Source: Amycolatopsis sp. CA-126428 (lineage in GTDB: Bacteria > Actinomycetota > Actinomycetes > Mycobacteriales > Pseudonocardiaceae). From it: a DNA stretch of 64,000 nt. Where the stretch lies: the NCBI RefSeq assembly GCF_002904335.1, contig NZ_PPHF01000095.1:17382-81381 (forward strand), given 5' to 3'. The position numbers were made by a program, and so were the translations under genes. Below, in pieces: positions 57,870 to 64,000 of the stretch. The number at the start of each line of letters is the position of its first letter. Position 1 is the first letter of the stretch. The notes below the pieces were generated by a model. That model was not told where the DNA came from, searched no databases, and worked only from the letters and a program-made list of their open reading frames with translations.

Positions 57870-58720
57870 AGTACCGCAGTGTGGTCTCGAGCGTCGCCGT
57901 GGCGCTGCTGGTGGGGGCCCTCGTGCTGATCGTCGGCCTGACGCGCGGCGCCGAGTACCAGGGCCGGGTGAGCCTGCTCGCCGGCCCCGCCGCGGCGGAC
58001 GGTGCTCCCTACGGCGAGGTCGTTTCGCTGGCGTTGCCGGCGCTGGTCGAGCTGGCCCGCAGCCCGTCGGTGCTCGCGGCGGCGGCGCCGGTGTCCGGGT
58101 ACGGCCCCGACGAGCTCGCCGGGCACGTGTCGGTCGAGCTGGTCCCGGCGTCGGGCCTGGCGCGGCTGTCGGTGCGCGCGGCCTCGCCGGAGCAGGCGGG
58201 CGCGACGGCGCTGGCGCTGGGCAAGGCGATGATCGACGCGGATCTCCTCGCGCCGGCCGGGAAGCTGCGGACGCTGGACGCGCGGCCGGAGGTGCTCACG
58301 GTGGCACCGGACGTGCCGCTGGTGGGCGGGCTGGCCCTGGTCGGCGCGGTCGCGGCCGGCCTGGCGACGGCGGCCCTGCGCCGGTTGACCCCGCGCGGCG
58401 CCGGCCCGGGCCCGGTGCGCCGGGCACTGGCGGCGGCGGGAGTGCACCGCCCGGTGACGGTCCTGCGCGAGGACGACCCCTCGGCAGCGGACCGGCTGGC
58501 GGTGCTCTGCCGCGCGGCCGGCCGGCCGGTCCGGGTGCTGCCGGTGACCCCCGACCTGACCGAGACGGCGGCCAAGCTGGCGGCGGGATTGCCGGAGGAG
58601 CACGGAGAGGGCGCCTCGGTGGTGGCCGTGACGACGGCGGGGCGCGACCAGGCGGACCTGACCGCGACGGTCGGCGTGCTGGCGGCGGATGCGGTGCTGG
58701 TGGCGGTGGTGCAGGCATGA
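57866..58720 (+). CDS. Wzz-like chain-length protein with a degenerate cytoplasmic kinase-like tail
   Basis: 284 residues. One membrane span at 10-28 (VAVALLVGALVLIVGL) and a second at about 150-172 (VPLVGGLALVGAVAAGLATAAL) bracket an outside domain, the layout of Wzz/CpsC. The cytoplasmic tail (HRPVTVLREDD, ASVVAVTTAGRDQADLTATVGVL, ADAVLVAVVQA) resembles the back half of a tyrosine-kinase (BY-kinase) domain but has no Walker A motif and no tyrosine cluster. It probably sets polymer length without kinase activity. Confidence 0.75.
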   Translation: MKYRSVVSSVAVALLVGALVLIVGLTRGAEYQGRVSLLAGPAAADGAPYGEVVSLALPALVELARSPSVLAAAAPVSGYGPDELAGHVSVELVPASGLARLSVRAASPEQAGATALALGKAMIDADLLAPAGKLRTLDARPEVLTVAPDVPLVGGLALVGAVAAGLATAALRRLTPRGAGPGPVRRALAAAGVHRPVTVLREDDPSAADRLAVLCRAAGRPVRVLPVTPDLTETAAKLAAGLPEEHGEGASVVAVTTAGRDQADLTATVGVLAADAVLVAVVQA

Positions 58721-58803
58721 CTTCGCAACCCACGGTTCCCGGCACGGCAACCACGCCCAGCGCAACACGTCCCGCCCCCTGCCCAGCGGAGGTGCAGGCA
58801 TGA
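58717..58803 (+). CDS. 28-codon ORF coupling two operon genes
   Basis: The ATG overlaps the stop of the Wzz-like gene, and its own TGA overlaps the ATG of the next glycosyltransferase, so it fills the gap in the four-base-overlap chain exactly. The product is a Thr/Pro-rich peptide (MTSQPTVPGTATTPS, ending PCPAEVQA). Its start region and the next gene's start region are near-copies (22 of 26 bases). It may serve only to hand ribosomes across. Confidence 0.5.
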   Translation: MTSQPTVPGTATTPSATRPAPCPAEVQA

Positions 58804-60152
58804 GCTCGCGACAAGACACCGACACTCCCACCACCACCGGCCGCCACCGGCGAATCGGCCGCGGTGGTGCCTCGCAGCGAGACACCGCCGCCGACCCCGG
58901 CCGGCGACCGGCCCTCACCCGTGGCGCGGGCCTGTCCCCGAAGCAGCGTCTCGTCCTCCTCCTCGCGACCCTCGCCGGAGCCGTGAGCACCTGGCACGCC
59001 ATCTCGCCTTCGTGGCAAGTCCCGCTCCCCACCCCCGCCGTCGTCGGCGAGGAGCGGTTGCAGGACTTCCGGGATGCCCTCTACTTCCCCATCCGCGAAT
59101 TCCTCGCCGGCGGCAACCCCTACGACCCCGCCGTGATGACCGGGCGCTGGCCGGTGCGGCAGGACTTCAACCTCTACCAGCCCTACCACCTCCTCCTGCA
59201 CGCGCCGTTCGCGCTGCCCGGCTACCGCGCCGGCGCTGTCGCGTTCACCCTCTTCTCGCTGCTGCTGCTCGTCGCGCTCGCCGCGTTGACCGCGCACGCC
59301 GTCCGGCGGTACGTTCCGGTGCCGTTCGCCGTCGCCACCGCCGTCGTCGCCGCGCTGCTGGTCACCAGCCAGGTCGGGAAGGCGCAGCTCTACGTCGGGC
59401 AGATCAACCCGCTGGTCGCCCTCGGCGCGGCCGGGGCCCTGCTGGCCCGGCGCGACCGGCCCGGGTGGGCGGCCGCCGCTCTCGCGCTCGCCTGGCTCAA
59501 GCCCCAGTACGGCTTCCCGCTGGCCGTCCTGCTGTTCGCCCGCGGCTCGCGGCGGGTCGCCCTGCTCGGCACGGCCATCGCCGCGGCCGCCAGCCTGCCG
59601 GTCGTCGTGCTCCTCGTGGTGCGGGGCGGCGGCATCGGGCCGTTCCTCGACGTCGTCGTCGCGAACCTCACCCACGCCCGCGGTACCGACTACGGTGCCG
59701 TCGATTCCGTGACCGCGCAACGCATCGACGTCGCCGCGGTGCTGTTCCGGGTCACCGGGTGGGTCCCCTCCGGCGTCGAACTGGTGGTGCTGGCCGGTGT
59801 GCTGGTGACGAGCGTGCTGCTCGTCCGGACCGCGAAGGCGCCGATCGCCGATCTGCTGACCCTCCTCGCCGTGGTGGTCTGCGTGGTGCACCAGCCCGGT
59901 GACGTGCTGATCACCGTGCCCGCGATGGCCGTGGTGGCCGCGCTGTGGTGGCGCCACCGGGGCGAGCCGGGCTGGGGTGCGGCCGGGCTGGCCGTCCTCG
60001 CGCTCGCCGTCCCCTTCGCGCATTTGTACACAGTGGATACCCTGGTGGGCTCGGTGCTCGGGTCGCGGGCCGCGGTCACCGTGGACGGGGTCGCGGTGGT
60101 CGTCGCGTGGGGCCTCGCCGTGGCCGCCGCCCGCCGGGTGCGTCCGGCGTGA
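58800..60152 (+). CDS. GT87-type (DUF2029) membrane glycosyltransferase
   Basis: 450 residues. A basic, probably cytoplasmic N-terminal extension of about 60 residues is followed by about ten membrane spans. The first outside loop has FPIREFLAGGNPYDPAVM and FNLYQPYHLLLHAPFALP, typical of polyprenyl-phosphate-mannose-dependent alpha-mannosyltransferases of the GT87 group. It also shows GQINPLVALGAAGALLARRDRPGWAAAALALAWLKPQYGFPLAV in parts. It probably adds mannose on the outer face of the membrane. Confidence 0.85.
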   Translation: MSSRQDTDTPTTTGRHRRIGRGGASQRDTAADPGRRPALTRGAGLSPKQRLVLLLATLAGAVSTWHAISPSWQVPLPTPAVVGEERLQDFRDALYFPIREFLAGGNPYDPAVMTGRWPVRQDFNLYQPYHLLLHAPFALPGYRAGAVAFTLFSLLLLVALAALTAHAVRRYVPVPFAVATAVVAALLVTSQVGKAQLYVGQINPLVALGAAGALLARRDRPGWAAAALALAWLKPQYGFPLAVLLFARGSRRVALLGTAIAAAASLPVVVLLVVRGGGIGPFLDVVVANLTHARGTDYGAVDSVTAQRIDVAAVLFRVTGWVPSGVELVVLAGVLVTSVLLVRTAKAPIADLLTLLAVVVCVVHQPGDVLITVPAMAVVAALWWRHRGEPGWGAAGLAVLALAVPFAHLYTVDTLVGSVLGSRAAVTVDGVAVVVAWGLAVAAARRVRPA

Positions 60153-61573
60153 CGGCCGCGCTCGGGACCCGCGCGGTCCGCGGCTCGCTGTGGCTGGGCG
60201 TGGTCAACCTCGTCAGCAAGAGCAGCCAGATGCTGGTCACGCTGGTGCTGGCCGCCCTGCTCACCGAGGGCCAGCTCGGCGCCGTGGCGCTCGCGGTGGC
60301 GCTGGTGAACCTCGGCCAGGTCGTCCAGTCGATCGGGGTCTACGACGTCATCGGCCGCACCGAACGCGATCCGCGCCGGACGGCGGGCACCGTCCTGACG
60401 CTGAGCGTCGGCGCCGGGCTCGCCCTGGCCGTCGCGCTGGTGGCCGCGGCCGGCCCGCTCACGGCGTTGCTCGGCACGCCCGACGCCGCCGGGCTGGTCC
60501 GGCTGGCCGCGCTCGGCCTGCCGTTCTCGGCGGCGGGCGGGGTGCAGATGGGCCTGATGCACCGGGAGCTCGACTTCCGGCGACGGCTGCTGCCCGACGG
60601 CGGCAGCGCGGTGCTGGGCGCGGTGCTGACCGTCGTGCTCGCCGCGTGCGGCGCCGGGCCGGTGTCGCTGGTGCTCGGCCTGCTGGTCACGGCGGTGACG
60701 CAACCGCTGCTCGGCGCGCTGGCCCGCGGCGGGGTCCGGCCGTGCTGGGATCCCGCGGCGGCGCGCGAAGTGCTGCGCTGGGTGGCCGTGGTGGGGCCGG
60801 CGGCGGTCGTCGGCGCGCTGCTGGTCAACCTCGACTACTTCGCGGTCGGGCACGGGCTCGGGCCGGACGCGGTCGGCGTCTACTCGCTGGCGTACCGGCT
60901 CGCCTGGGTGCCGTACATCATGGTGGCGGTCGTCCTCGGCGCGGTCGCGTTCCCGGTGTTCACGCGGTTGCGGCGCGAGGGGACGCCGCTCGGCGGGGCG
61001 GTCACCCGGTTCACCCGCGCGGTGCTCGTGGTGACGGGCGGGTTGTACCTGGCGCTCGCGGTCCTCGCCGGCCACGTCGTGCTGCTGGGCGAGCGGTGGG
61101 CGGGCGCGGCCGGCCCGCTGGTGCTGCTTTCCGGCTACGGCATGGGGATCTGCCTGCTGCAGATCTGGTACCAGGCGGTGAAGGCGACCGGGCACGTCCG
61201 GCGTTATCTGGCCCTGGAAACGACGCACCTGGTGCTGCTCGCGGTGGGCCTGGCGGTGCTGACCCACGCCGGCATCGGGGCGGTCGCGCTGGTGCAGTGC
61301 GGGGCGGCGTGGCTGGTGGTACCGGCGGCGTGGCGGGTGCTGGCGGGACTCGGCGTGGCGCCTCCGGTGGCGGAGCTGGGCGGGATGTTCGCGCGCGTCA
61401 CGCTCGCTTGCGCGGCGGGCGCGGTGCCGGCGGTGGTCCTCGGACGGTGGTTCGGGGACTCGCTGCCGGGCGTGGTGGCCGAAGCCGCGGTCCTCGTCGC
61501 CGGGTACGCCGGGGCGACCCTGCTGCTGCAGCGGCGTGCGCTCGCCGAACTGCGCCGGGGCGGTCTGCGGTGA
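60149..61573 (+). CDS. Polysaccharide flippase (Wzx/MATE-like)
   Basis: 474 residues with about twelve to fourteen spans. It starts GTRAVRGSLWLGVVNLVSKSSQMLVTLVLAALLTEGQLG (in parts), the usual opening of PST/MATE polysaccharide transporters. It has VNLDYFAVGHGLGPDAVGVYSLAYRL in the second half. It moves lipid-linked repeat units across the membrane. The GTG start overlaps the preceding stop. Confidence 0.9.
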   Translation: MTAALGTRAVRGSLWLGVVNLVSKSSQMLVTLVLAALLTEGQLGAVALAVALVNLGQVVQSIGVYDVIGRTERDPRRTAGTVLTLSVGAGLALAVALVAAAGPLTALLGTPDAAGLVRLAALGLPFSAAGGVQMGLMHRELDFRRRLLPDGGSAVLGAVLTVVLAACGAGPVSLVLGLLVTAVTQPLLGALARGGVRPCWDPAAAREVLRWVAVVGPAAVVGALLVNLDYFAVGHGLGPDAVGVYSLAYRLAWVPYIMVAVVLGAVAFPVFTRLRREGTPLGGAVTRFTRAVLVVTGGLYLALAVLAGHVVLLGERWAGAAGPLVLLSGYGMGICLLQIWYQAVKATGHVRRYLALETTHLVLLAVGLAVLTHAGIGAVALVQCGAAWLVVPAAWRVLAGLGVAPPVAELGGMFARVTLACAAGAVPAVVLGRWFGDSLPGVVAEAAVLVAGYAGATLLLQRRALAELRRGGLR

Positions 61574-62679
61574 AGCTCGCGCACGTCTCCCAGCCGGTGA
61601 CCGCGGGGGTCGCCGTGGTCGTGCTGGAACTCGCCGTGGCGCAACGGGATCGCGGCTGGGCCGTCACGATCGTCTGCCCGCCGTCCGGCTGGCTCGCCGG
61701 ACGCGCCCGGGAACTCGGCCTCGAAGTCCGTGGCTGGGCCGCGCGCCGCGCGCCGGGGCCCGGCTCGGTCGCCGAGGCGCTGCGGCTGCGGCGGCTCCTG
61801 GCCGACCTCGACCCCGACGTCGTCCACCTCCACAGCTCCAAGGCCGGCCTGGCCGGCCGGCTGGCCGTGCGCGGCGGCCGCCCCACGGTGTTCCAGCCGC
61901 ACCTGTGGTCCTTCGAGACGGCCGGCGGCGCTTTGCGCCGCGCGTCCGCCGCGTGGGAACGCCTCGCGTCGCGGTGGACCGACCTCGTCGTGTGCGTCAG
62001 CGACGACGAACTGGCCGCCGGCCGGGCCGCCGGGGTGACCGCCGAAGCGGAAGTCGTCTGCAACGGCGTCGACACCACCCGGTTCGTCCCCGGCGACCGG
62101 ACCGCGGCGCGACGGCGGCTCGGGCTGCCCGAGCACGCGCCGATCGCCGTCTGCCTCGGCCGGCTCGCCGAGCTCAAGGGCCAGGACCAGCTGCTGTCGG
62201 CGTGGCCCGCGGTGCTGCGGCGGCTGCCGGACGCGCGGCTCGTCTTCGCCGGCGACGGGCCGATGGGCCCGGTGTGGCGCGAGCGGCACCCGGTGGCGGG
62301 GCACGCGTCCGTGCGCTGGGCGGGGCGCACCGACGAGCCGGCCGCCTGGTACACCGCCGCGGACGTCGTCGTCCTCCCCTCGCGCGCCGAGGGCATGGCG
62401 CTGGTGCCGCTGGAAGCGATGGCGTGCGCGCGGCCGGTCGTCGCGTTCGACGTCGGCGGGATGCGCCAGAGCGTGGCGGACGCGGGCGCGGTGCTGCCGG
62501 CCGGCGACGTCGGACGGCTCGCCGACGCCGTGGCCGCGCGCCTGGCCGACCCCGGGCTGGCCCGGCGCGAAGGCGAACGCGGCCGCCGCCGCGTCGAACT
62601 GTCCTTCGACCGGGGGCGGATGACCGACCAGATCGCCACCCTCGTCGACAAACTCACCCCGTCGGAGCGCCTCTCGTGA
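61570..62679 (+). CDS. GT4-family glycosyltransferase
   Basis: 369 residues of GT-B fold. The N-terminal LAHVSQPVTAGVAVVVLELAVAQRDRG carries the acceptor-side glycine region. The C-terminal domain has CNGVDTTRFVPGD, AVCLGRLAELKGQDQLLSAW and VVLPSRAEGMALVPLEAMACARPVV with the EX7E pair. GTG overlaps the flippase stop. Confidence 0.92.
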   Translation: MKLAHVSQPVTAGVAVVVLELAVAQRDRGWAVTIVCPPSGWLAGRARELGLEVRGWAARRAPGPGSVAEALRLRRLLADLDPDVVHLHSSKAGLAGRLAVRGGRPTVFQPHLWSFETAGGALRRASAAWERLASRWTDLVVCVSDDELAAGRAAGVTAEAEVVCNGVDTTRFVPGDRTAARRRLGLPEHAPIAVCLGRLAELKGQDQLLSAWPAVLRRLPDARLVFAGDGPMGPVWRERHPVAGHASVRWAGRTDEPAAWYTAADVVVLPSRAEGMALVPLEAMACARPVVAFDVGGMRQSVADAGAVLPAGDVGRLADAVAARLADPGLARREGERGRRRVELSFDRGRMTDQIATLVDKLTPSERLS

Positions 62680-63806
62680 CCCGCATCGCCTATCTGCTCA
62701 CCCAGGACCGCGGCGGTCCGGTGGACGTCACCGTCCGGCTCGCCGCGACGCTGGCCGCCGACGGTCACGACGTCCGCGTCTTCGGTCCCGTGCCGGCGCG
62801 GGGCGCCTCGCTGCTCGACGGTCACCACGAGGAACTCTCGGTGGCCGACAAGGAAGACCTCGCGGCGGCGGGCCGGGCGCGGGCGGCGCTGCGGGCGTGG
62901 CGGCCCGACGTCGTGCACGCCCAGGACCGGCGCGCGGGGCTGGTGATCGCGGGGCTGCGGTTCGCCCGTGGTGGCCGGCCGACGCTGGTCCAGACCTACC
63001 ACGGCGTGCCCGACGACGTCGCGGAGCCGTGGTTCCGGGGCGCGCGCGGGGCGGCCGGGCCGTCGCTGTACACGCGGACGGTGCTGGCCGGGGACGCCGT
63101 CGTCGCCCGCGTCCTGGACCGGACGATCGTGCCGGCCGAGGCGATGGGGGCCTTCCTGCGCCGTCGCCTGCGGGTGCCCGCCGGGCGGCTGGTGCACGTC
63201 GACAACTGCGTCGCCCCTGCTTCGCCGGTCCCGCCACGGGGTCCGGTGCGGCACCTGGTCTTCGCCGGGCTTCTGGTGGAACGCAAGGGGGTGCTCGACC
63301 TGCTGGCGGCGTTGTCGCTGCCGGGGGTGCTGCCGCCGGACGCGCGGCTGACGGTGGTCGGCGACGGCCCGGAACGCGCGGCGGCGGAACGGGCCGCGCG
63401 GCAGCCGCCGCTGGCGGGGCGCGTGACGTTCCTCGGCTTCCGGCCGGACGTCCCCGCCCTGCTCGCCGGGGCCGACGCGCTGGTCCTTCCGTCCACCATG
63501 GAGCAGCAGCCGCTGGTGGTGGCCGAAGCGATGGCCGCGGGCAAGCCGGTCCTGGCCACGGCCACCGGCGGCGTCCCCGCCATGCTCGACGTCCCGGACG
63601 CGCCCGCGTTCCTGGCCCCACCGGGCGACGTCCCGGCCCTCGCCGAACGCCTACGGGCTCTGTTCGCCGAGCCCGACCCGGCCCGCCTGGGCCGGCTCCT
63701 CGCCGAACGCGCCCACGCCCGCTACCGCCCGGAGCCCTGCGCCCGCCGTCACCTGGACCTCTACGACCAGCTGACCAGCTCGTGTCGTCCCGCCAATCAC
63801 ACGTGA
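62676..63806 (+). CDS. GT4-family glycosyltransferase, last gene of the operon
   Basis: 376 residues of GT-B fold: RIAYLLTQDRGGPVDVTVRLAATLA at the N-terminus, and HLVFAGLLVERKGVLDLLAAL, VVGDGPERAAAERAA and VLPSTMEQQPLVVAEAMAAGKPVL at the C-terminus. The last codons (CRPANHT) and the stop lie inside the first copy of a short direct repeat, so repeat insertion may have set the present C-terminus. Confidence 0.9.
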   Translation: MTRIAYLLTQDRGGPVDVTVRLAATLAADGHDVRVFGPVPARGASLLDGHHEELSVADKEDLAAAGRARAALRAWRPDVVHAQDRRAGLVIAGLRFARGGRPTLVQTYHGVPDDVAEPWFRGARGAAGPSLYTRTVLAGDAVVARVLDRTIVPAEAMGAFLRRRLRVPAGRLVHVDNCVAPASPVPPRGPVRHLVFAGLLVERKGVLDLLAALSLPGVLPPDARLTVVGDGPERAAAERAARQPPLAGRVTFLGFRPDVPALLAGADALVLPSTMEQQPLVVAEAMAAGKPVLATATGGVPAMLDVPDAPAFLAPPGDVPALAERLRALFAEPDPARLGRLLAERAHARYRPEPCARRHLDLYDQLTSSCRPANHT

Positions 63807-63854
63807 TGCCCTTCCAATCACACGTGATGCCCCTTCAATCACGCGAGATGCCCC
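63793..63854. repeat. Three short direct repeats overlapping the end of the last glycosyltransferase gene
   Basis: CCAATCACACGTGATGCCC occurs at 63793 and again at 63814, and a diverged copy (CAATCACGCGAGATGCCCC) at 63836. Farther on, GCGTGATCCAAGGCGAACT and CGCGTGATC near 63871-63900 are opposite-strand versions of the same ATCACGCG core. The array could be a transcription end, or a copy of a dispersed intergenic repeat. Confidence 0.7.
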
Positions 63855-63899
63855 GCCGAGCACCGGGCTCCGCGTGATCCAAGGCGAACTCGCGTGATC

Positions 63900-64000
63900 G
63901 AGGGGACTGTCCCAAGATCGGTGTTTCCGGCTCGACACGCCGGGCTGAGGTCCGGCGGGATGGGCACTGTGAGTGATGACATCGGAGCTTGTGAGTCCAC
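63900..64000 (+). mobile_element. Possible left edge of an IS256-like insertion sequence
   Basis: GGGGACTGTCCCAAGATCGG at the 63900 boundary recalls terminal sequences of actinobacterial IS256-type elements (GGG-x-CTGTCC). The frame beginning ATGACATCGGAGCTTGTGAG near 63976 could be the start of its transposase. The window ends too soon to confirm. It may equally be the start of an ordinary gene. Confidence 0.25.

Noticed and set aside
1..64000. CRISPR arrays, tRNA or rRNA genes
   Set aside because: No regularly spaced direct repeats, cloverleaf with CCA-type end or conserved rRNA blocks were seen. The three repeats at 63.8 kb have no spacers of CRISPR size.

Overview
The window is very GC-rich, tightly packed actinomycete DNA. 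Third codon positions are almost all G or C, GTG starts are common, and stop and start codons repeatedly overlap as GTGA or ATGA. The mix of secreted CAZymes, a CGNR regulator, DUF1206 and DUF2695 proteins and a compact natural-product operon suggests a Pseudonocardiaceae member such as Amycolatopsis. That placement is inference; no rRNA, tRNA or CRISPR array is visible.

Left part (1-27.3 kb). A 5'-truncated LacI regulator is followed by a patch of chimeric gene fragments (0.8-1.7 kb). Next comes a 2222-residue secreted RHS polymorphic toxin on the minus strand. Its last 56 residues are a colicin E3-type 16S rRNA nuclease, and a small immunity candidate begins directly after its stop codon. 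A ketopantoate-reductase/cytochrome P450 fusion faces a TetR gene across two copies of a 15-bp operator. Then follow regulator/enzyme pairs (TetR/flavin monooxygenase, CGNR/alpha-beta hydrolase, LysR/MDR dehydrogenase), an amidase, a membrane-tethered sugar-binding protein and a GH3 glycosidase. Gene remnants lie among them: the start of a GNAT and a collapsed secreted lectin.

Centre (28.7-39.9 kb). This minus-strand operon is the most interesting locus. It holds two free-standing adenylating enzymes, three free-standing carrier proteins, a PLP decarboxylase of the BtrK type, an acyl-CoA-dehydrogenase-like flavoprotein with its flavin reductase, a crotonase, a phosphopantetheinyl transferase, two papain-like BtrH-type proteins with Cys-His-Asp triads, an EctA-like acetyltransferase and a LysE exporter. 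There is no ketosynthase and no NRPS condensation domain. I read it as a carrier-protein-tethered amino-acid tailoring pathway, related in logic to the butirosin side-chain route, with the BtrH-like proteins as release or condensation enzymes. The product is unknown.

Right-centre (40.2-51.4 kb). Another group of decayed genes (a frameshifted TIGR01777 epimerase and a wrecked two-component system) precedes a plant-polymer island. The island has a GH5 cellulase, a modular GH9 cellulase behind a perfect CelR-type operator, and a GH27 alpha-galactosidase with a ricin lectin domain. An ABC-2 exporter sits between them.

Right (51.6-64 kb). Three paralogous small secreted proteins, two with His-rich segments, are separated by structured intergenic DNA. 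A ten-gene plus-strand exopolysaccharide operon follows (membrane protein, deacetylase, O-antigen-ligase-like protein, three GT4 glycosyltransferases, Wzz-like protein, a 28-codon coupling ORF, GT87, flippase). The window ends in short repeats and possibly the edge of an insertion sequence.
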